Positions 48,344 to 59,200 are shown, counted from the stretch's first letter. The stretch: 64,000 nucleotides of DNA from Silvibacterium bohemicum (GCF_001006305.1 NZ_LBHJ01000003.1:733709-797708); one strand, 5' to 3'. Notes: generated by a model from the letters alone, not told the origin. Numbers and translations: made by a program.

Positions 48344-50191
48344 ATGAGTGTCATTTATGGCATCTGCGGCTTGGAGGACCCCAAGGCTAATAGGGAAGCT
48401 TTGGGTAGTCTCGCTCATACTACTGCTAGGTATGGGGCTGATGGGACTTTCATCGCTGCAAAAGACTCTGTGGGGATGGCCTATCAGGCTTTCCACACTC
48501 ATGGCAGATCGCATCTTGGACACCAACCGTATCTTGATGCACGCGGGAATATGGTCACGCTAGACGGCAGGCTGGATAATTTCGAAGAGTTAGCCAATGC
48601 ACTAGGAATTAGCCCCGTCGAGACTTCAGACTCATCGTTAGTACTAAGCGCGTTTGAACAGTGGGGCAAGGAATGCTTTTCGCATTTCATTGGCGAATGG
48701 GCTGTTGCCGTATGGAGCGCACAGAGTCAAGTCCTCTATATGGCCCGCGATCACGCAGGATCAAGAACTCTGTTTTACAGGAGGATCGGCGATGTAGTTC
48801 TCTGGTCCACCTATCTAGAGACGTTCTGCCAACAACAAAATCAGCTTGAGCTGAACAAGGAATACCTTGGTTGTCTTCTTTCCTGTCAGCCTGTAGGTGA
48901 TTTGACTCCTTATAAGGGAATCCAGGCTGTTCCCCCCGCGCACTATGTCGAACTAAAAAAAGGAAAGATGACAACGGAGCCCCACTGGAATAGTGGAACA
49001 TGCTCGCAGATTCACTATCGTACTGATGTTGAGTATGATGAACACTTTCTCCAACTCTTTGGACGCGCAATTAGGCGTAGCACGATACCTGTGGAGGTCA
49101 TCCTGGCCGAGCTTAGTGGCGGGATGGATTCTTCATCCATCGTGTGTATGTCCGATCACATGTCCAATTTAGCAAACCAAATAGATACGGTCTCGTACTA
49201 TGACGATACCGAAGCAGATTGGGATGATCGCCCTTATTTCCAAGCAGTGGAAAGATATCGTCAGAAGGATGGATTTCACGTCGATGTGTCTTCGCGGGCT
49301 CCTCGTTACGAACCCGTCTCCTTGGATAACAGAGCCTATCCTTATTTCTGTGGAGACCGAAGTTATGTCGACATTGCAAATCTGTTTGAACGGATCGTAG
49401 GGGACGGACGCTATCGTGTCATCCTCTCGGGAATAGGGGGAGATGAGTTGCTGGGCGGAGTTCCGACCGGAATGCCTGAATTGGCAAACTATCTCCGCGA
49501 ATGTCAACTGCCCAAGTTAATCGCTCGAACATTTTCATGGTGCTTACCCGGGCGCCAACCTCTTATTCCGATGCTGTGGAATACCTTCAGATCTACGATC
49601 GATCTCTATCGGAAGCCTAGTCTTGACGATGAACAAATTCCCCCTTGGCTGAGTGTAGAACTGCCTAAAGTTAAAGGTTCTAGCCTCGGTCTGATTGGGG
49701 GAGCCAAAAAACTTATTGGCGCCAAGCCCAGTTCAGTTGCCAACGATCGCACATGGTGGTCGATTCTTGAGACTCTTCCAAATGGCTCCCCGGGCCTTAA
49801 GGGTTGCTACGAATATCGATTTCCTTATCTAGATCGTGACCTCGTTGATTTCTTACACCGTGTCCCGCGAGAGCAACTTGTACAGCCCGGTCGTCGTCGG
49901 CTCCTCATGCGCCGGGCACTTGAAGGTATTGTGCCGGCAGAGGTGCTGGAGCGGAAGCGGAAGGCGTTCGTCTCGCAGGCTCCGATCATTCATCTCCGAG
50001 AAGGAAGGCAGAGAATAGAGAAACTCCTTAGCGACCCACTGATTTCGCAATACGGCATCGTACATCAGGCTAAGTTGCTGTCAGCGTTTCGCGCAGCGCT
50101 TACAGGCGAAACGAAGTGGGTATGCCATGTCACAAGAGCGATTGAGGCGGAAGTATGGCTCCAGGGCCTTAGGGCACAAGCGGCGTACTAA
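48344..50191 (+). CDS. Lasso cyclase (asparagine synthetase-like C protein)
   Basis: 615 residues. The N-terminal class-II amidotransferase-like domain begins SVIYGICGLEDPKAN and lacks the catalytic Cys2 of true asparagine synthetases, as usual for lasso C proteins. The synthetase domain has the pyrophosphate loop SGGMDS at 258-263 and LSGIGGDELLGG. It adenylates the Asp/Glu side chain and closes the macrolactam on the new N-terminus. GGGAGGAT precedes the ATG. It ends 135 nt before the precursor gene. Confidence 0.93.
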   Translation: MSVIYGICGLEDPKANREALGSLAHTTARYGADGTFIAAKDSVGMAYQAFHTHGRSHLGHQPYLDARGNMVTLDGRLDNFEELANALGISPVETSDSSLVLSAFEQWGKECFSHFIGEWAVAVWSAQSQVLYMARDHAGSRTLFYRRIGDVVLWSTYLETFCQQQNQLELNKEYLGCLLSCQPVGDLTPYKGIQAVPPAHYVELKKGKMTTEPHWNSGTCSQIHYRTDVEYDEHFLQLFGRAIRRSTIPVEVILAELSGGMDSSSIVCMSDHMSNLANQIDTVSYYDDTEADWDDRPYFQAVERYRQKDGFHVDVSSRAPRYEPVSLDNRAYPYFCGDRSYVDIANLFERIVGDGRYRVILSGIGGDELLGGVPTGMPELANYLRECQLPKLIARTFSWCLPGRQPLIPMLWNTFRSTIDLYRKPSLDDEQIPPWLSVELPKVKGSSLGLIGGAKKLIGAKPSSVANDRTWWSILETLPNGSPGLKGCYEYRFPYLDRDLVDFLHRVPREQLVQPGRRRLLMRRALEGIVPAEVLERKRKAFVSQAPIIHLREGRQRIEKLLSDPLISQYGIVHQAKLLSAFRAALTGETKWVCHVTRAIEAEVWLQGLRAQAAY

Positions 50192-50326
50192 CGGACTTCT
50201 GCTTTCGATCAGCAACATACCCAAATAGGTTCCGCCCACGGAAGAAAGGGCGAGAGAGATCCGGGTGAGCAGTGTTAGCACTTAGCAATGCTCTCACGGA
50301 AATTGCAGTAAAGAGAGGAACAAATC

Positions 50327-50482
50327 ATGCTATACACAAAAGCGCATGTCCTTAGCACTGTGAACGCCAACAAGGCAATCCAATCGACCGGAAACCACCC
50401 GCACGGCAAACGTCTGATGATCCTGGACAATGTCGGTGCGGGCGACAAATCCACCACTGGCGCATATGAGGCGGACGAGTAG
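50327..50482 (+). CDS. Candidate lasso precursor peptide (core apparently cut short)
   Basis: 51 residues with GAGAGGA 7 nt before the ATG. The C-terminal half (RLMILDNVGAGDKSTT, then GAYEADE) resembles proteobacterial leaders: hydrophobic L-x-x-L patch, Thr at -2 (Thr43) and Gly45 as core residue 1. Glu at core position 7 could close a 7-residue ring as in xanthomonins, but the TAG stop follows at once, leaving no tail to thread. The frame beyond the TAG is open for 17 codons (FSLPLSNRTIAELFQPR) to a second TAG within the terminator. Nonsense mutation, sequencing error, amber readthrough or a different maturation are possible. Confidence 0.6.
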   Translation: MLYTKAHVLSTVNANKAIQSTGNHPHGKRLMILDNVGAGDKSTTGAYEADE

Positions 50483-50528
50483 TTTAGTCTGCCGCTCTCT
50501 AATAGAACCATTGCGGAGCTCTTCCAGC

Positions 50529-50560
50529 CACGGTAGACGGAGTCACATCTGTCTACCGTG
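50529..50560. terminator. Terminator between precursor and isopeptidase
   Basis: Stem CACGGTAGACGG / CTGTCTACCGTG with an 8-nt loop and one G-T pair, then CTTCTATCCTT. It lies between convergent genes and can serve both strands. The second in-frame TAG after the precursor falls inside its left arm. Confidence 0.8.
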
Positions 50561-50625
50561 CTTCTATCCTTGGCGTCGGTTTCGAAGGCTCAAAGTGTCG
50601 TGTGCTCGAGGGCGAGAAGAGCTAT

Positions 50626-52941
50626 TCAGATAGGGTTAGGGTGGCTTTCCAATCGCTGCTGTTTCGTCGCCGCTGTTGCATCTGTATCCCGAAGTTGTCT
50701 GAGGTGTTCCCATCCTTCATATTGATCTCTCTTTGCAGGCTGGGGGTCTTCATATCCTTGGAGCCAGAACCGATACCAATCGAGATTTCGTTGGAGACTG
50801 GCGACGCGAGCCTTGGGGTGGTCCGGTTGGTGCTGTTCGTCGGGATAGTAATACATCTCGAATGGCTTTTTTAGACGGGACAAACCTTTAGTGATCTCGA
50901 ACCGATTGGCTAGGTTTCGAGGAATACTTCCTGGCCATTTGAATGGGAGGTCCTCGTGAGCTCCGTATCCCATCATTTCCAAGAGAAGAGGCGTATGGAT
51001 ACTTTCAAGATTGAATGAGATGGAGTACTTCTCCCAGTTCCCCAAAGTGGACCCGTAAGGCGGACCTCCATACATGCGCTCATAGTCCCCGTCCAGCCAC
51101 GGATATAACCAATAGTCGCTCAGACTATACTGCACGTTGTCGGCAACGGTTGCAGCGGCATAGCGAGTATGAGCGTGGACGAGATCGAATTCCACCTCCC
51201 ATCCTGTTCTGCTGAAACCTATAATCCCCACTTTGGACGGATCGATTCTTCCAGTCTTGTCGAGCATGTCTACGGCACTGTCCCAAATGTCCATCTGTTG
51301 AACAGCCTCGCCGATGCCGCCTGGGTAGCCTTCGGGACGATTGTTGAGGTCATCCTGAAACTTCCAATCGATAGACTGTCCGCGGACGAGATACATCATT
51401 CCCGCTGCAGCGATCGGTTGAGGAGCGAAGGAGGGATCGTGACTCTCTCCTGAGTCACAGGCAAACCAGCCTGAATTTCCCTTCGTTTGAATCACAAGCG
51501 GATACCGCTTTGCAGGATCGTAGTGCGGAGGAAGGAACAAATAGCCTGTCACCTCCAGTCCGCCTCTGGTTGTCCAGCGCATAGTTTCCACTGAGGCTAG
51601 CTGTTCCTTGCTGAGTTCCGGGTTTAGGTTTGTGAGGATCTGGAGTTTCCTCTGGTCCATCGAATACTCGACCAGTTCAGGTGGCGTGGTGATCGTCTCG
51701 CGCGTTCCCATAATTGTTGTGCCATCTGAAGAGAGGAGGGAGAGTCGATCTAGGTCTGAGTGAGCCAGGTCAATTCGATCGACTTCGTGCCAGGAGTCGC
51801 CGGCGCGGCGGAGCCTTACGATCGCAGCAAATCCGCTTCGAAGGACAACGTCCCCGTCTGGTCGCCATGCCAGAGGCCCTTCGTGATGAAATGGGACGTT
51901 CTCGAAGACCTCCTCCACCTCCCCTGACTCCACGTCAACAGCAAAGAGGTTTGCGTCTGCCCCCGAGGTTCTATGAGCACGAATGTCCTGCTCTTGCCAA
52001 CGGCTTCCAATTGGGGACGGCGAGTTTACAAGAAACGAGCGACTGTTGTTGGACCATAGCGGCGTACTCGCAGGGTATAGCGAGTTGATGGCCAAGGATG
52101 TCGCCGCGGTGTCTATGTCGTAGAGAACCATGATGTCGAACTGATCGGAATTAAGAAAAGACTTCATTACCGTGTCTTGTCTCCAACTGTCGGGGACGCT
52201 GTCGGAAAAGTAATTGAACAGGAGTCGTTTCCCATTTGGTGACAAACTGAGCGATCGTGCAAACGGCAGATGTGTTGTCTTGACATGAGTGAACGGATTT
52301 TCGATCGTTACCTGATGTGGTAAAGACCACCCCCCATCGCCTTTGCGACGACGGAAAAAAATGGATCTAGCCACAGTAGCATCAGTCATGTCTGGTCCCG
52401 ACGCAATGCGATAGCCGCTGGCAATATCGTCGGTACTTGTTCCCGGCGTTCTCTTCGCCGAGGTCCCCGTATCTACGATCGTATAGGCTATAGTGTCTCC
52501 CTCAGAGTCGATGCTATAGGACTCGATCTGGTTCTGGGTGCTAGAAAGCCGCTGCAGCTTTTCTGTTGAGGTATCTACTATTACTAGCTGCGTGCTATTA
52601 CCGCTCTCATCACCCATGAGTAATGCGACACGGCGGTCATCATTCAGCCAGTGAACGTCTGACAGGGATGCGCTAGTCAACACGAGCTTTCCTTCTGGCG
52701 AAGAGCTGCTCGTGAGATCGCGCACAAATAGTTTATAGTCGTTGCGATTGTGTTCGATGTTGGGTGATTTCACAAGATAGGCTACTCTCTTGCCGGTTGC
52801 GCTCAGCCATAGCCCAGTTATGTATCTAACGCTGATGCAATCGCTCGGTGACACGTTGGAGATTTGAGCCCATACGGTACCACTCGATCCTCCAACAAGA
52901 AACATGCACATACCCAGGATGCAATTGCGAATCCTGCTCAT
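50626..52941 (-). CDS. AtxE2-like lasso peptide isopeptidase (S9 family)
   Basis: 771 residues. Signal peptide about 1-26 (ILGMCMFLVGGSSGTVWAQ), beta-propeller to about 470, then the hydrolase: Ser577 in GIIGFSRTGWE, His704 in YPDEQHQPDHP, and an acidic residue probably Glu655 in LLLEMMGYGAHED. The C-terminus YEDPQPAKRDQYEGWEHLRQ is the end typical of annotated AtxE2-family enzymes. Such enzymes open the lasso ring in the periplasm of producers. It follows the TonB receptor by 31 nt, forming an uptake-and-opening unit. Confidence 0.85.
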   Translation of the reverse strand: MSRIRNCILGMCMFLVGGSSGTVWAQISNVSPSDCISVRYITGLWLSATGKRVAYLVKSPNIEHNRNDYKLFVRDLTSSSSPEGKLVLTSASLSDVHWLNDDRRVALLMGDESGNSTQLVIVDTSTEKLQRLSSTQNQIESYSIDSEGDTIAYTIVDTGTSAKRTPGTSTDDIASGYRIASGPDMTDATVARSIFFRRRKGDGGWSLPHQVTIENPFTHVKTTHLPFARSLSLSPNGKRLLFNYFSDSVPDSWRQDTVMKSFLNSDQFDIMVLYDIDTAATSLAINSLYPASTPLWSNNSRSFLVNSPSPIGSRWQEQDIRAHRTSGADANLFAVDVESGEVEEVFENVPFHHEGPLAWRPDGDVVLRSGFAAIVRLRRAGDSWHEVDRIDLAHSDLDRLSLLSSDGTTIMGTRETITTPPELVEYSMDQRKLQILTNLNPELSKEQLASVETMRWTTRGGLEVTGYLFLPPHYDPAKRYPLVIQTKGNSGWFACDSGESHDPSFAPQPIAAAGMMYLVRGQSIDWKFQDDLNNRPEGYPGGIGEAVQQMDIWDSAVDMLDKTGRIDPSKVGIIGFSRTGWEVEFDLVHAHTRYAAATVADNVQYSLSDYWLYPWLDGDYERMYGGPPYGSTLGNWEKYSISFNLESIHTPLLLEMMGYGAHEDLPFKWPGSIPRNLANRFEITKGLSRLKKPFEMYYYPDEQHQPDHPKARVASLQRNLDWYRFWLQGYEDPQPAKRDQYEGWEHLRQLRDTDATAATKQQRLESHPNPI

Positions 52942-52972
52942 AGATACTCCTCTATCGGTTACCGAAGAATTC

Positions 52973-55900
52973 TTACCAGGTGAACTTCAAATTCAATTGG
53001 AGCGAACGGGGGCCGCCCATTTGATACAGCGGACTCAGGTTTCCGAGGCTCTGCGCGAGGATCTCTGTCGCTAGGCCAAATTGGACGTTCGTGCAGGTGC
53101 CCCCTACCGTACCGCCACATGTAGCGCCGATGAAGCCGAAGTTAGGATGATTGGAGATATTGAAAGCTTCCGCTCGGAACTGTCCGCGCAGTCTGTCATG
53201 GATCGGGAAGGAGCGTCGGATCGCAATATCGCCCTGGGCAGCTCCAAATCCTCTTACAAAATTGCGAGGTGCGTTGCCCGCTTGGCCGCTTGTCGGCATC
53301 GTGAATGCATCTGGATTAATACGGCGCCCACCGGGGTATACTGACCCGCTCAGATATAACGGCACGCCACCCAAAAGATTTAATCCTCCATATTCCGTCG
53401 CATGGGTCGCCGGATCAACATAGGAACTCCCGTTTAGCGTGATTGGAAAAGCCGTTCGAGCGGTAAATCTTCCGTCGAGACCCCAGTCTGAACTGAGAGT
53501 GCGCAGCCAGGAAGCGCCTCTAGTATGGGGAAGGTCGTAGGATACCGCGGAGGTTGCGTTGTTCCGAACGTCAAGGTCGGAATTGCCGTACTTATATGGG
53601 AAGGCGTCATCTTGCGATCCGTAGTCCAAAGCGTGAGACCACGTGTATGACGCTAGAACCTGGAGACCACGTGTGACCTGTCTTTGATATTTGAATTGCA
53701 GCGCGTTGTAGGTTGAGGTCAAGCCATTTGTGAACACATAGAGGTAGCCAAAATTAGGATTGATAGAGGAAATGTCGGAGAACTGTTCCCGCAGAAGCTT
53801 TCTTCCATTTGCGCCGACATAGGATAGCGTGACTGATTGTGAGTGACCGAGAGCCTGCTCCAGGCTCGCATTCCACTGCAATGTATAAGGCAACTGCAAG
53901 CGGGGCGAATAAGTAAAAATATAAGCATATGGAGCGCTGGGAGGATTGGTGATGGATGGCGCCACGACGTTAGGAGCGACCGGAAAGCTTGCCGACGTTC
54001 CGTAGTCCGTACCAAAGTAATTGTTCGCCGAAAACCCTGGCCCCTGAAATCCCTGCGATCCGGTCTGTTGCCCCGTGTCAAAGTAAATGCCGGCGCCACT
54101 ACGAAAAACCGTCTCCCAATTAGGGCTGTTGTGGGCCACGTAGGCGACACCCAAACGAGGAGCAATTCCAAACCAATCCGTCCTCCACAGTGACGTACCT
54201 TGCGGAGCGAGTGTCATAGTTGCAATGTTATTGAGACCTACCACCGTGTAGGGCGTCGGGCCATGAGAGACACTCGGCGCTGGGTTAATATCCCACCGGA
54301 CGCCCATTGATACGTTGATACGGGATGAAACCTTCCATTCGTCTTGTGCAAAAGCTGAGAAGTTAGCATATATAGGATCATTGGCGGCAGTGGAAGTTCC
54401 CGAGCCAAGATCGACGTTATTGGCTGCTGTTGTCGCTTCGCTGAAATAGTTATATGACGCATTAGCGATCTGTACCGGTATGGTCGGGGTTAGCTTACGC
54501 CAATCGATACCAAGTTTGAACGCATGTGCACCTTGCCGTAGAGCGATCGTATCGACTATGTTCCACTGCTTCTGTTGCCCGCGAACCGTCCCACTTTCCG
54601 AAATTGCCGGGTAATAGCCACCGAAGCCCGGCGAAAGTGATACCTCCGAGTTGGCACTAGGAATTCCTTGAAGGGCGAAGAGGTCGACGGGAATAGCACC
54701 TCCAAAATTATCGTCCGAATACTGATAAGATGTTCCGTTCGTGCTCAAGCTTAGGCGGAGGTCGTTGGTAATGTTTGGTGTGAAAGAGACCGTCGCGCCA
54801 AAAGTATAAGTGCGAGACAGGTACGTCGAGTTAAGGATGACGGATGGGGTTGAGGAGTCTGTAGAGGTACCCCGCGCCTTCGTGTAAGAAGGAGTATTAC
54901 TAAACCGGAAGAATAGGTGAATTTTTTGGCTGACATTGTGGTCTAGGCGGGCGCTCGTTGCATCGAGTTGGCTCGGATTGGACCAAGCACCGACAAACTG
55001 GCCCATTCCGCTGGTGAGGTCCGGGTAGCCTATGGTCGGCAGCGGAAATGCATTCAAAGCCTGTTGTAGGGCGCCAGAAGTTGACTCACGCAGTGCAACG
55101 TCAGGCACGGCATTTACGGAGACCGGCGATGGTTGGACGAGCCGAAGTCCCTCGTATGAAAAGAAAAAGAAGCTTCGATCTGCTCCGTTATACACGTGGG
55201 GAATTCGGATAGGGCCACCAAGAGTTCCGCCAAAATCATTTTGTCGCTCCGCAGTTTTCTTGGTGACTGGAACTGTATTGTTGTTGAACCAACTGTTTGC
55301 ATCGAGTGCATCGTTCCGGAAGTAATCAAAGACCGCCCCGTGCCAATCGTTTGTTCCCGATCGCGTAACGAAGGAAAACTGACCTCCGGGACTACGTCCA
55401 AATTCTGCCGAATAAGTAGAACTCTCGACGCGGAACTCTTGCAAGGCGTCCACTGAAACAAGCCCCTGTGTCGTTCCTAGGGCCGTAGAGGTTGGCAGTG
55501 AACCACCGACTGATGCCTGGTTGGGTCCCAAAGGGGCTCCAGTATTGGCACTTGCACCATCTACGGTGTAATAGTTCGATTCGGTCCGTTGCCCGTTGAT
55601 GCTAAACTCCCCGGTGGTTCCCAACTGTCCGGAGTTGACCTGTGGCGAGTTTGTAATGGCTCCAGGAGTTGACAAGATTAGGCTCTGAAAGGTGCGGCCA
55701 TTGAGGGGAATGTTGCTTACGAACCTGCTATCAATGACGGTGCTTACCGAGGCGTCGGTAGTATTGATCGTCGTGCCGCTTCCGTCGACTTCTATAGTTT
55801 CGGTTGAGGGACCCACCTTCAGGATCAGTTTCAGATGCTTGTCGTCTCCGACATTTAGCACAATGTTATCTACAGTTATGTCTGCGAACTGCGGTTTAGA

Positions 55901-56164
55901 CACCGTCAGCGCATAGTGGCCCGGTTTTACGAATGGGAAAACTGCGTTCCCAGCGTTTCCGCTACTGACGCTTTGTTGCTGATTCGTGTCTGTATTCCTC
56001 AGTGCTATGCCTGCTTTGGACATAGCTGCGCCCGATGTATCGGCTACTGTCACGGATAAGCTGGCCGAACTTGACTGAGCATGACTCTGCCGGATGGCCA
56101 AAGTACAGACGGCCGCTAGCAGACATATGACAATCGCGCGACTAGTGATTTGTGTGGTGGGCAT
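52973..56164 (-). CDS. Oar-like TonB-dependent receptor, candidate lasso importer
   Basis: 1063 residues. Signal peptide about 1-29, carboxypeptidase-regulatory-like domain about 33-115 (LSVTVADTSGAAMSKAGIAL), plug about 125-260 (IPLNGRTFQSLILSTPGAIT; GQFSFVTRSGTNDWHGAVFD), then a large barrel ending LQLNLKFTW. Oar-like receptors are typical of Acidobacteriota. It lies between the sigma gene (67 nt upstream) and the isopeptidase (31 nt downstream), so its probable ligand is the lasso peptide made by the facing operon. Confidence 0.88.
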   Translation of the reverse strand: MPTTQITSRAIVICLLAAVCTLAIRQSHAQSSSASLSVTVADTSGAAMSKAGIALRNTDTNQQQSVSSGNAGNAVFPFVKPGHYALTVSKPQFADITVDNIVLNVGDDKHLKLILKVGPSTETIEVDGSGTTINTTDASVSTVIDSRFVSNIPLNGRTFQSLILSTPGAITNSPQVNSGQLGTTGEFSINGQRTESNYYTVDGASANTGAPLGPNQASVGGSLPTSTALGTTQGLVSVDALQEFRVESSTYSAEFGRSPGGQFSFVTRSGTNDWHGAVFDYFRNDALDANSWFNNNTVPVTKKTAERQNDFGGTLGGPIRIPHVYNGADRSFFFFSYEGLRLVQPSPVSVNAVPDVALRESTSGALQQALNAFPLPTIGYPDLTSGMGQFVGAWSNPSQLDATSARLDHNVSQKIHLFFRFSNTPSYTKARGTSTDSSTPSVILNSTYLSRTYTFGATVSFTPNITNDLRLSLSTNGTSYQYSDDNFGGAIPVDLFALQGIPSANSEVSLSPGFGGYYPAISESGTVRGQQKQWNIVDTIALRQGAHAFKLGIDWRKLTPTIPVQIANASYNYFSEATTAANNVDLGSGTSTAANDPIYANFSAFAQDEWKVSSRINVSMGVRWDINPAPSVSHGPTPYTVVGLNNIATMTLAPQGTSLWRTDWFGIAPRLGVAYVAHNSPNWETVFRSGAGIYFDTGQQTGSQGFQGPGFSANNYFGTDYGTSASFPVAPNVVAPSITNPPSAPYAYIFTYSPRLQLPYTLQWNASLEQALGHSQSVTLSYVGANGRKLLREQFSDISSINPNFGYLYVFTNGLTSTYNALQFKYQRQVTRGLQVLASYTWSHALDYGSQDDAFPYKYGNSDLDVRNNATSAVSYDLPHTRGASWLRTLSSDWGLDGRFTARTAFPITLNGSSYVDPATHATEYGGLNLLGGVPLYLSGSVYPGGRRINPDAFTMPTSGQAGNAPRNFVRGFGAAQGDIAIRRSFPIHDRLRGQFRAEAFNISNHPNFGFIGATCGGTVGGTCTNVQFGLATEILAQSLGNLSPLYQMGGPRSLQLNLKFTW

Positions 56165-56231
56165 AGGTCTCCTGGGGCTTTATCAAAGCCAAGTAAGGCT
56201 GGAATTGTTCAGTCACTTTTTTCTGCTTGCG

Positions 56232-59200
56232 TCAGCGCTGTCCTGAGGACTGGAGGCGCTCGACAATCTCATGGAGCTTGCTCTCCTGAACTCTCAACTT
56301 GGACATCAGCTGCGCGATCACTACCGGGTTGGTGCTGGTGGGAAGACTGGTTGGAGACAAGGTGAGCCCGTCCGTTAGAAGACTTTGCAGGCGCTCACTG
56401 TCCTGATTCAGAGTTTGAGCCGCGTCACGAAGTTCGGAGATCGATGTAATCGTGTTCGGTGGTTTGACAGGAGTTGCAGACACATACGTGCGCTCCTGTT
56501 CGAGCAGCGCATGCAGTGTTCTTTCTAGTTCTGTGCGTTCACCGTCGAAAGCACGGACGTGTTTGTCGAGCAACGTGAGCCAGAGCATCTGATCTTCGGG
56601 CGTCATCTGTTGCAGTTCGCTGGGAGTGAAGTCGTCCGTCGCGATCTGGCGGATACTCCACGCCTCTCGGCTCAGCAGAGAGCAGTGCTCTAATGCGCTG
56701 CTGGCAATAGCGTGGACGCGGGCGTCAACATCAGAGTCGGCGGCCCCCGCAGTCGAGAGCGAGGAACGAAGCTGAGCATCCAACGGGACCCGCTGGCTCT
56801 CAACAGAAATCTCGTCGAGAGACTGCAGCTGGAGGTTCGGATGCGAGTCTGGCTTGGAGATCGGTTCGTCAGAGGCATGGAGGTCTAAGACGATGTTGTG
56901 GTTGCGTCGAAGTGGCGCGAGTACCCTGGCTACTTCTGCCTTCTGTGCTGTTGTCTGGAAGACACCGTCAATGGATGTTCTGCCATTCAGCGTTCTCTCC
57001 ACGTTGACAATCCGCTCCACATCGGGTCCGAGGTTGCTGAGCAGTGTCAATGCTTCCAGGGTTGCATGCGAGTCTGAATTCTCAGTGGCATCTCCTCCTT
57101 CAGCCTTCTCTCCAGACGTGTCGCCGGATGGCGGGGCAAAGTCACTCTCAAGCTGTGGACTCGCGGGCAGGTACTCATACGTCAGCTCCTCGAATTTGTA
57201 TTGGCGAATACTGTGGTGGTCCAAGATCTGAAGGACCTCTATAACGGGTCTTTTCGTGTCCTTGGTCAACGTCAGACTCGCTGCGATAACACTGGGTTGA
57301 TCGCCCTGCGTTACCTGAGACATATTGACCTCGTACACATTGCCCACCATCTTCGCGCTGAGGTTCTTGTCGCCTCCTGACAAGGTTGCGAAGTCATCTG
57401 CCTCAGGCAGATGAATCCAGGGAATCGGGATCTGGTCACCAGGATCCTTTATGTTCGACTGGCGGTTGTGTTCGAAGGCGCGATCCGTTACCTTTCCTGT
57501 CTCGCTGACCCAATGCCCGGCTAGGACCTTGCCTCGTCGATCGAGAAGGCGGAGAGCGCGTCTTCGCGGCGAACTCCCGCGAAGGCTGTCGATCGTTCCG
57601 CTTTCAAGGATCTTTCCCTGGTCTGATCGAACTTCAAATGCAAACGTGCGGTGCATCGCGCCATGCTCCGGAATCGCTGCCTCTTCGGCTTTGGTCGAAT
57701 CGGAGAGCAGGGCCGTTGCAGTGATCGGTGCGGTGAGATTCGTCTTCTGCGAGAAGCGGAAATACATCCCAGCGCTCAGAACGAGAGTGCCAAGTCCGAC
57801 TGCGATAGGAACCGGCATCATCCAGTGTCCGGTAAGCAGGGAAGTGAACTTCTTCCAGAGACTCGCTGGCGGGTGGTTTGTCGGAGCCTCCGACAGCGCG
57901 CGGATCTCTAAGCTTGAGAGAGTCGGACCGTCGACGGTGGAGTCTGGAGCCGAATCTTCGACAGGCAGGTCGCGGTAGGAGATGTTGACGCCGGGTCCGT
58001 TGCCCGACCAGGTAATGTCGATCGTCAGTTCTCGGCCATCGCTCAACATGACGTGTGTCCGTTGCAACGGGATGCCGTTCCTGTCGACCTGAAGCAGGTC
58101 CAGAGAGGCAAGTGTGATTCCTTGCTCGCTTACGACCTCAACGAACTCGGGGCGAGAGATCATGTCCAGGTTGTTGAGGTGGAATTCATTGAACTCGCCG
58201 GTGATGGCCGTCGTTCCCAGCACCTGTCCGTTGACCGCAACCTGCAACTGTGCCGGACGGTGCTCGAATGCCTCACGCTGCTTGCGCCGCAAGCGTTGGA
58301 GGGTTTTCTCTCTGCGCCGCCCCTTGCTCGGTGGATCTTGATCGTCTGGCTCGTTGTCGTCGGAGGAGAAGTGCATATCGAGGCTTGGAATCCCAAGAAT
58401 GTCGTTTGCGGTGTCGAGGCAGAGTCGGCAGCTTACAAGGTGTGCCAGTTCGTTCGTGCTCAATGTCTGCTCGGATTCTTCGGAGTATCGAGTCTCGATC
58501 ACTTCCCGTGGGAGATGGTCTCCCAGAGCCCTGGAAAGTATGCGCTTTCGCAACTCCGCCTTGAGTTCGGTGGGATCGTCTGGCAGGTTGGCGTACCGTT
58601 CAATCGCAATTGGAGCTCGTGCCTGCGGCAATATCGAGATGATTGGAGCTGCCCCTCGATGTTGCTGGTGATGCGGGAACTGCAGAGTATGAGGTTGGGT
58701 GAGATAAGCCTTGGCTTCGAGACGCGCCGTATGCGTGAGCTTGTCGACGGTGGCCCGGCCGGTTCTGAGTAACTTGGCGATCTCACTGGGATAGTAGCCA
58801 AAGAAGAAGCGTAGGATAAGAACACTGGCTGCTTTATGGGTCATCCGCCTCGTGCAGGCGTACTCGCAGATCTCGGCCAAGCGGCTCCGTACCAGCAGTA
58901 GTTGGTTTCCGTCCACAGAAGAGAGAGCGATCTGAATAGAGTCGAAGTCGCTGATCTCGAGACCTGCCGCGGTATCCCGATTGCGGCGATTCTTCCTGAT
59001 AAACAGATTCTTCAGGGCCTTATAGAGGTAGCCGCGGAGGCGGTCGGCGTCGTCCACCTGGACGGTGGATTTCGACTGGACAAAGCCTACATATAGGTCC
59101 TGCACGAGATCTTCGGCTTCTTCTCGCGAGCCGTGACACAGGTCTCGTGCACTCCTCAGGAGCCAGTCGTAGTGATCGAGGAATATCTCCTCGTGATTAT

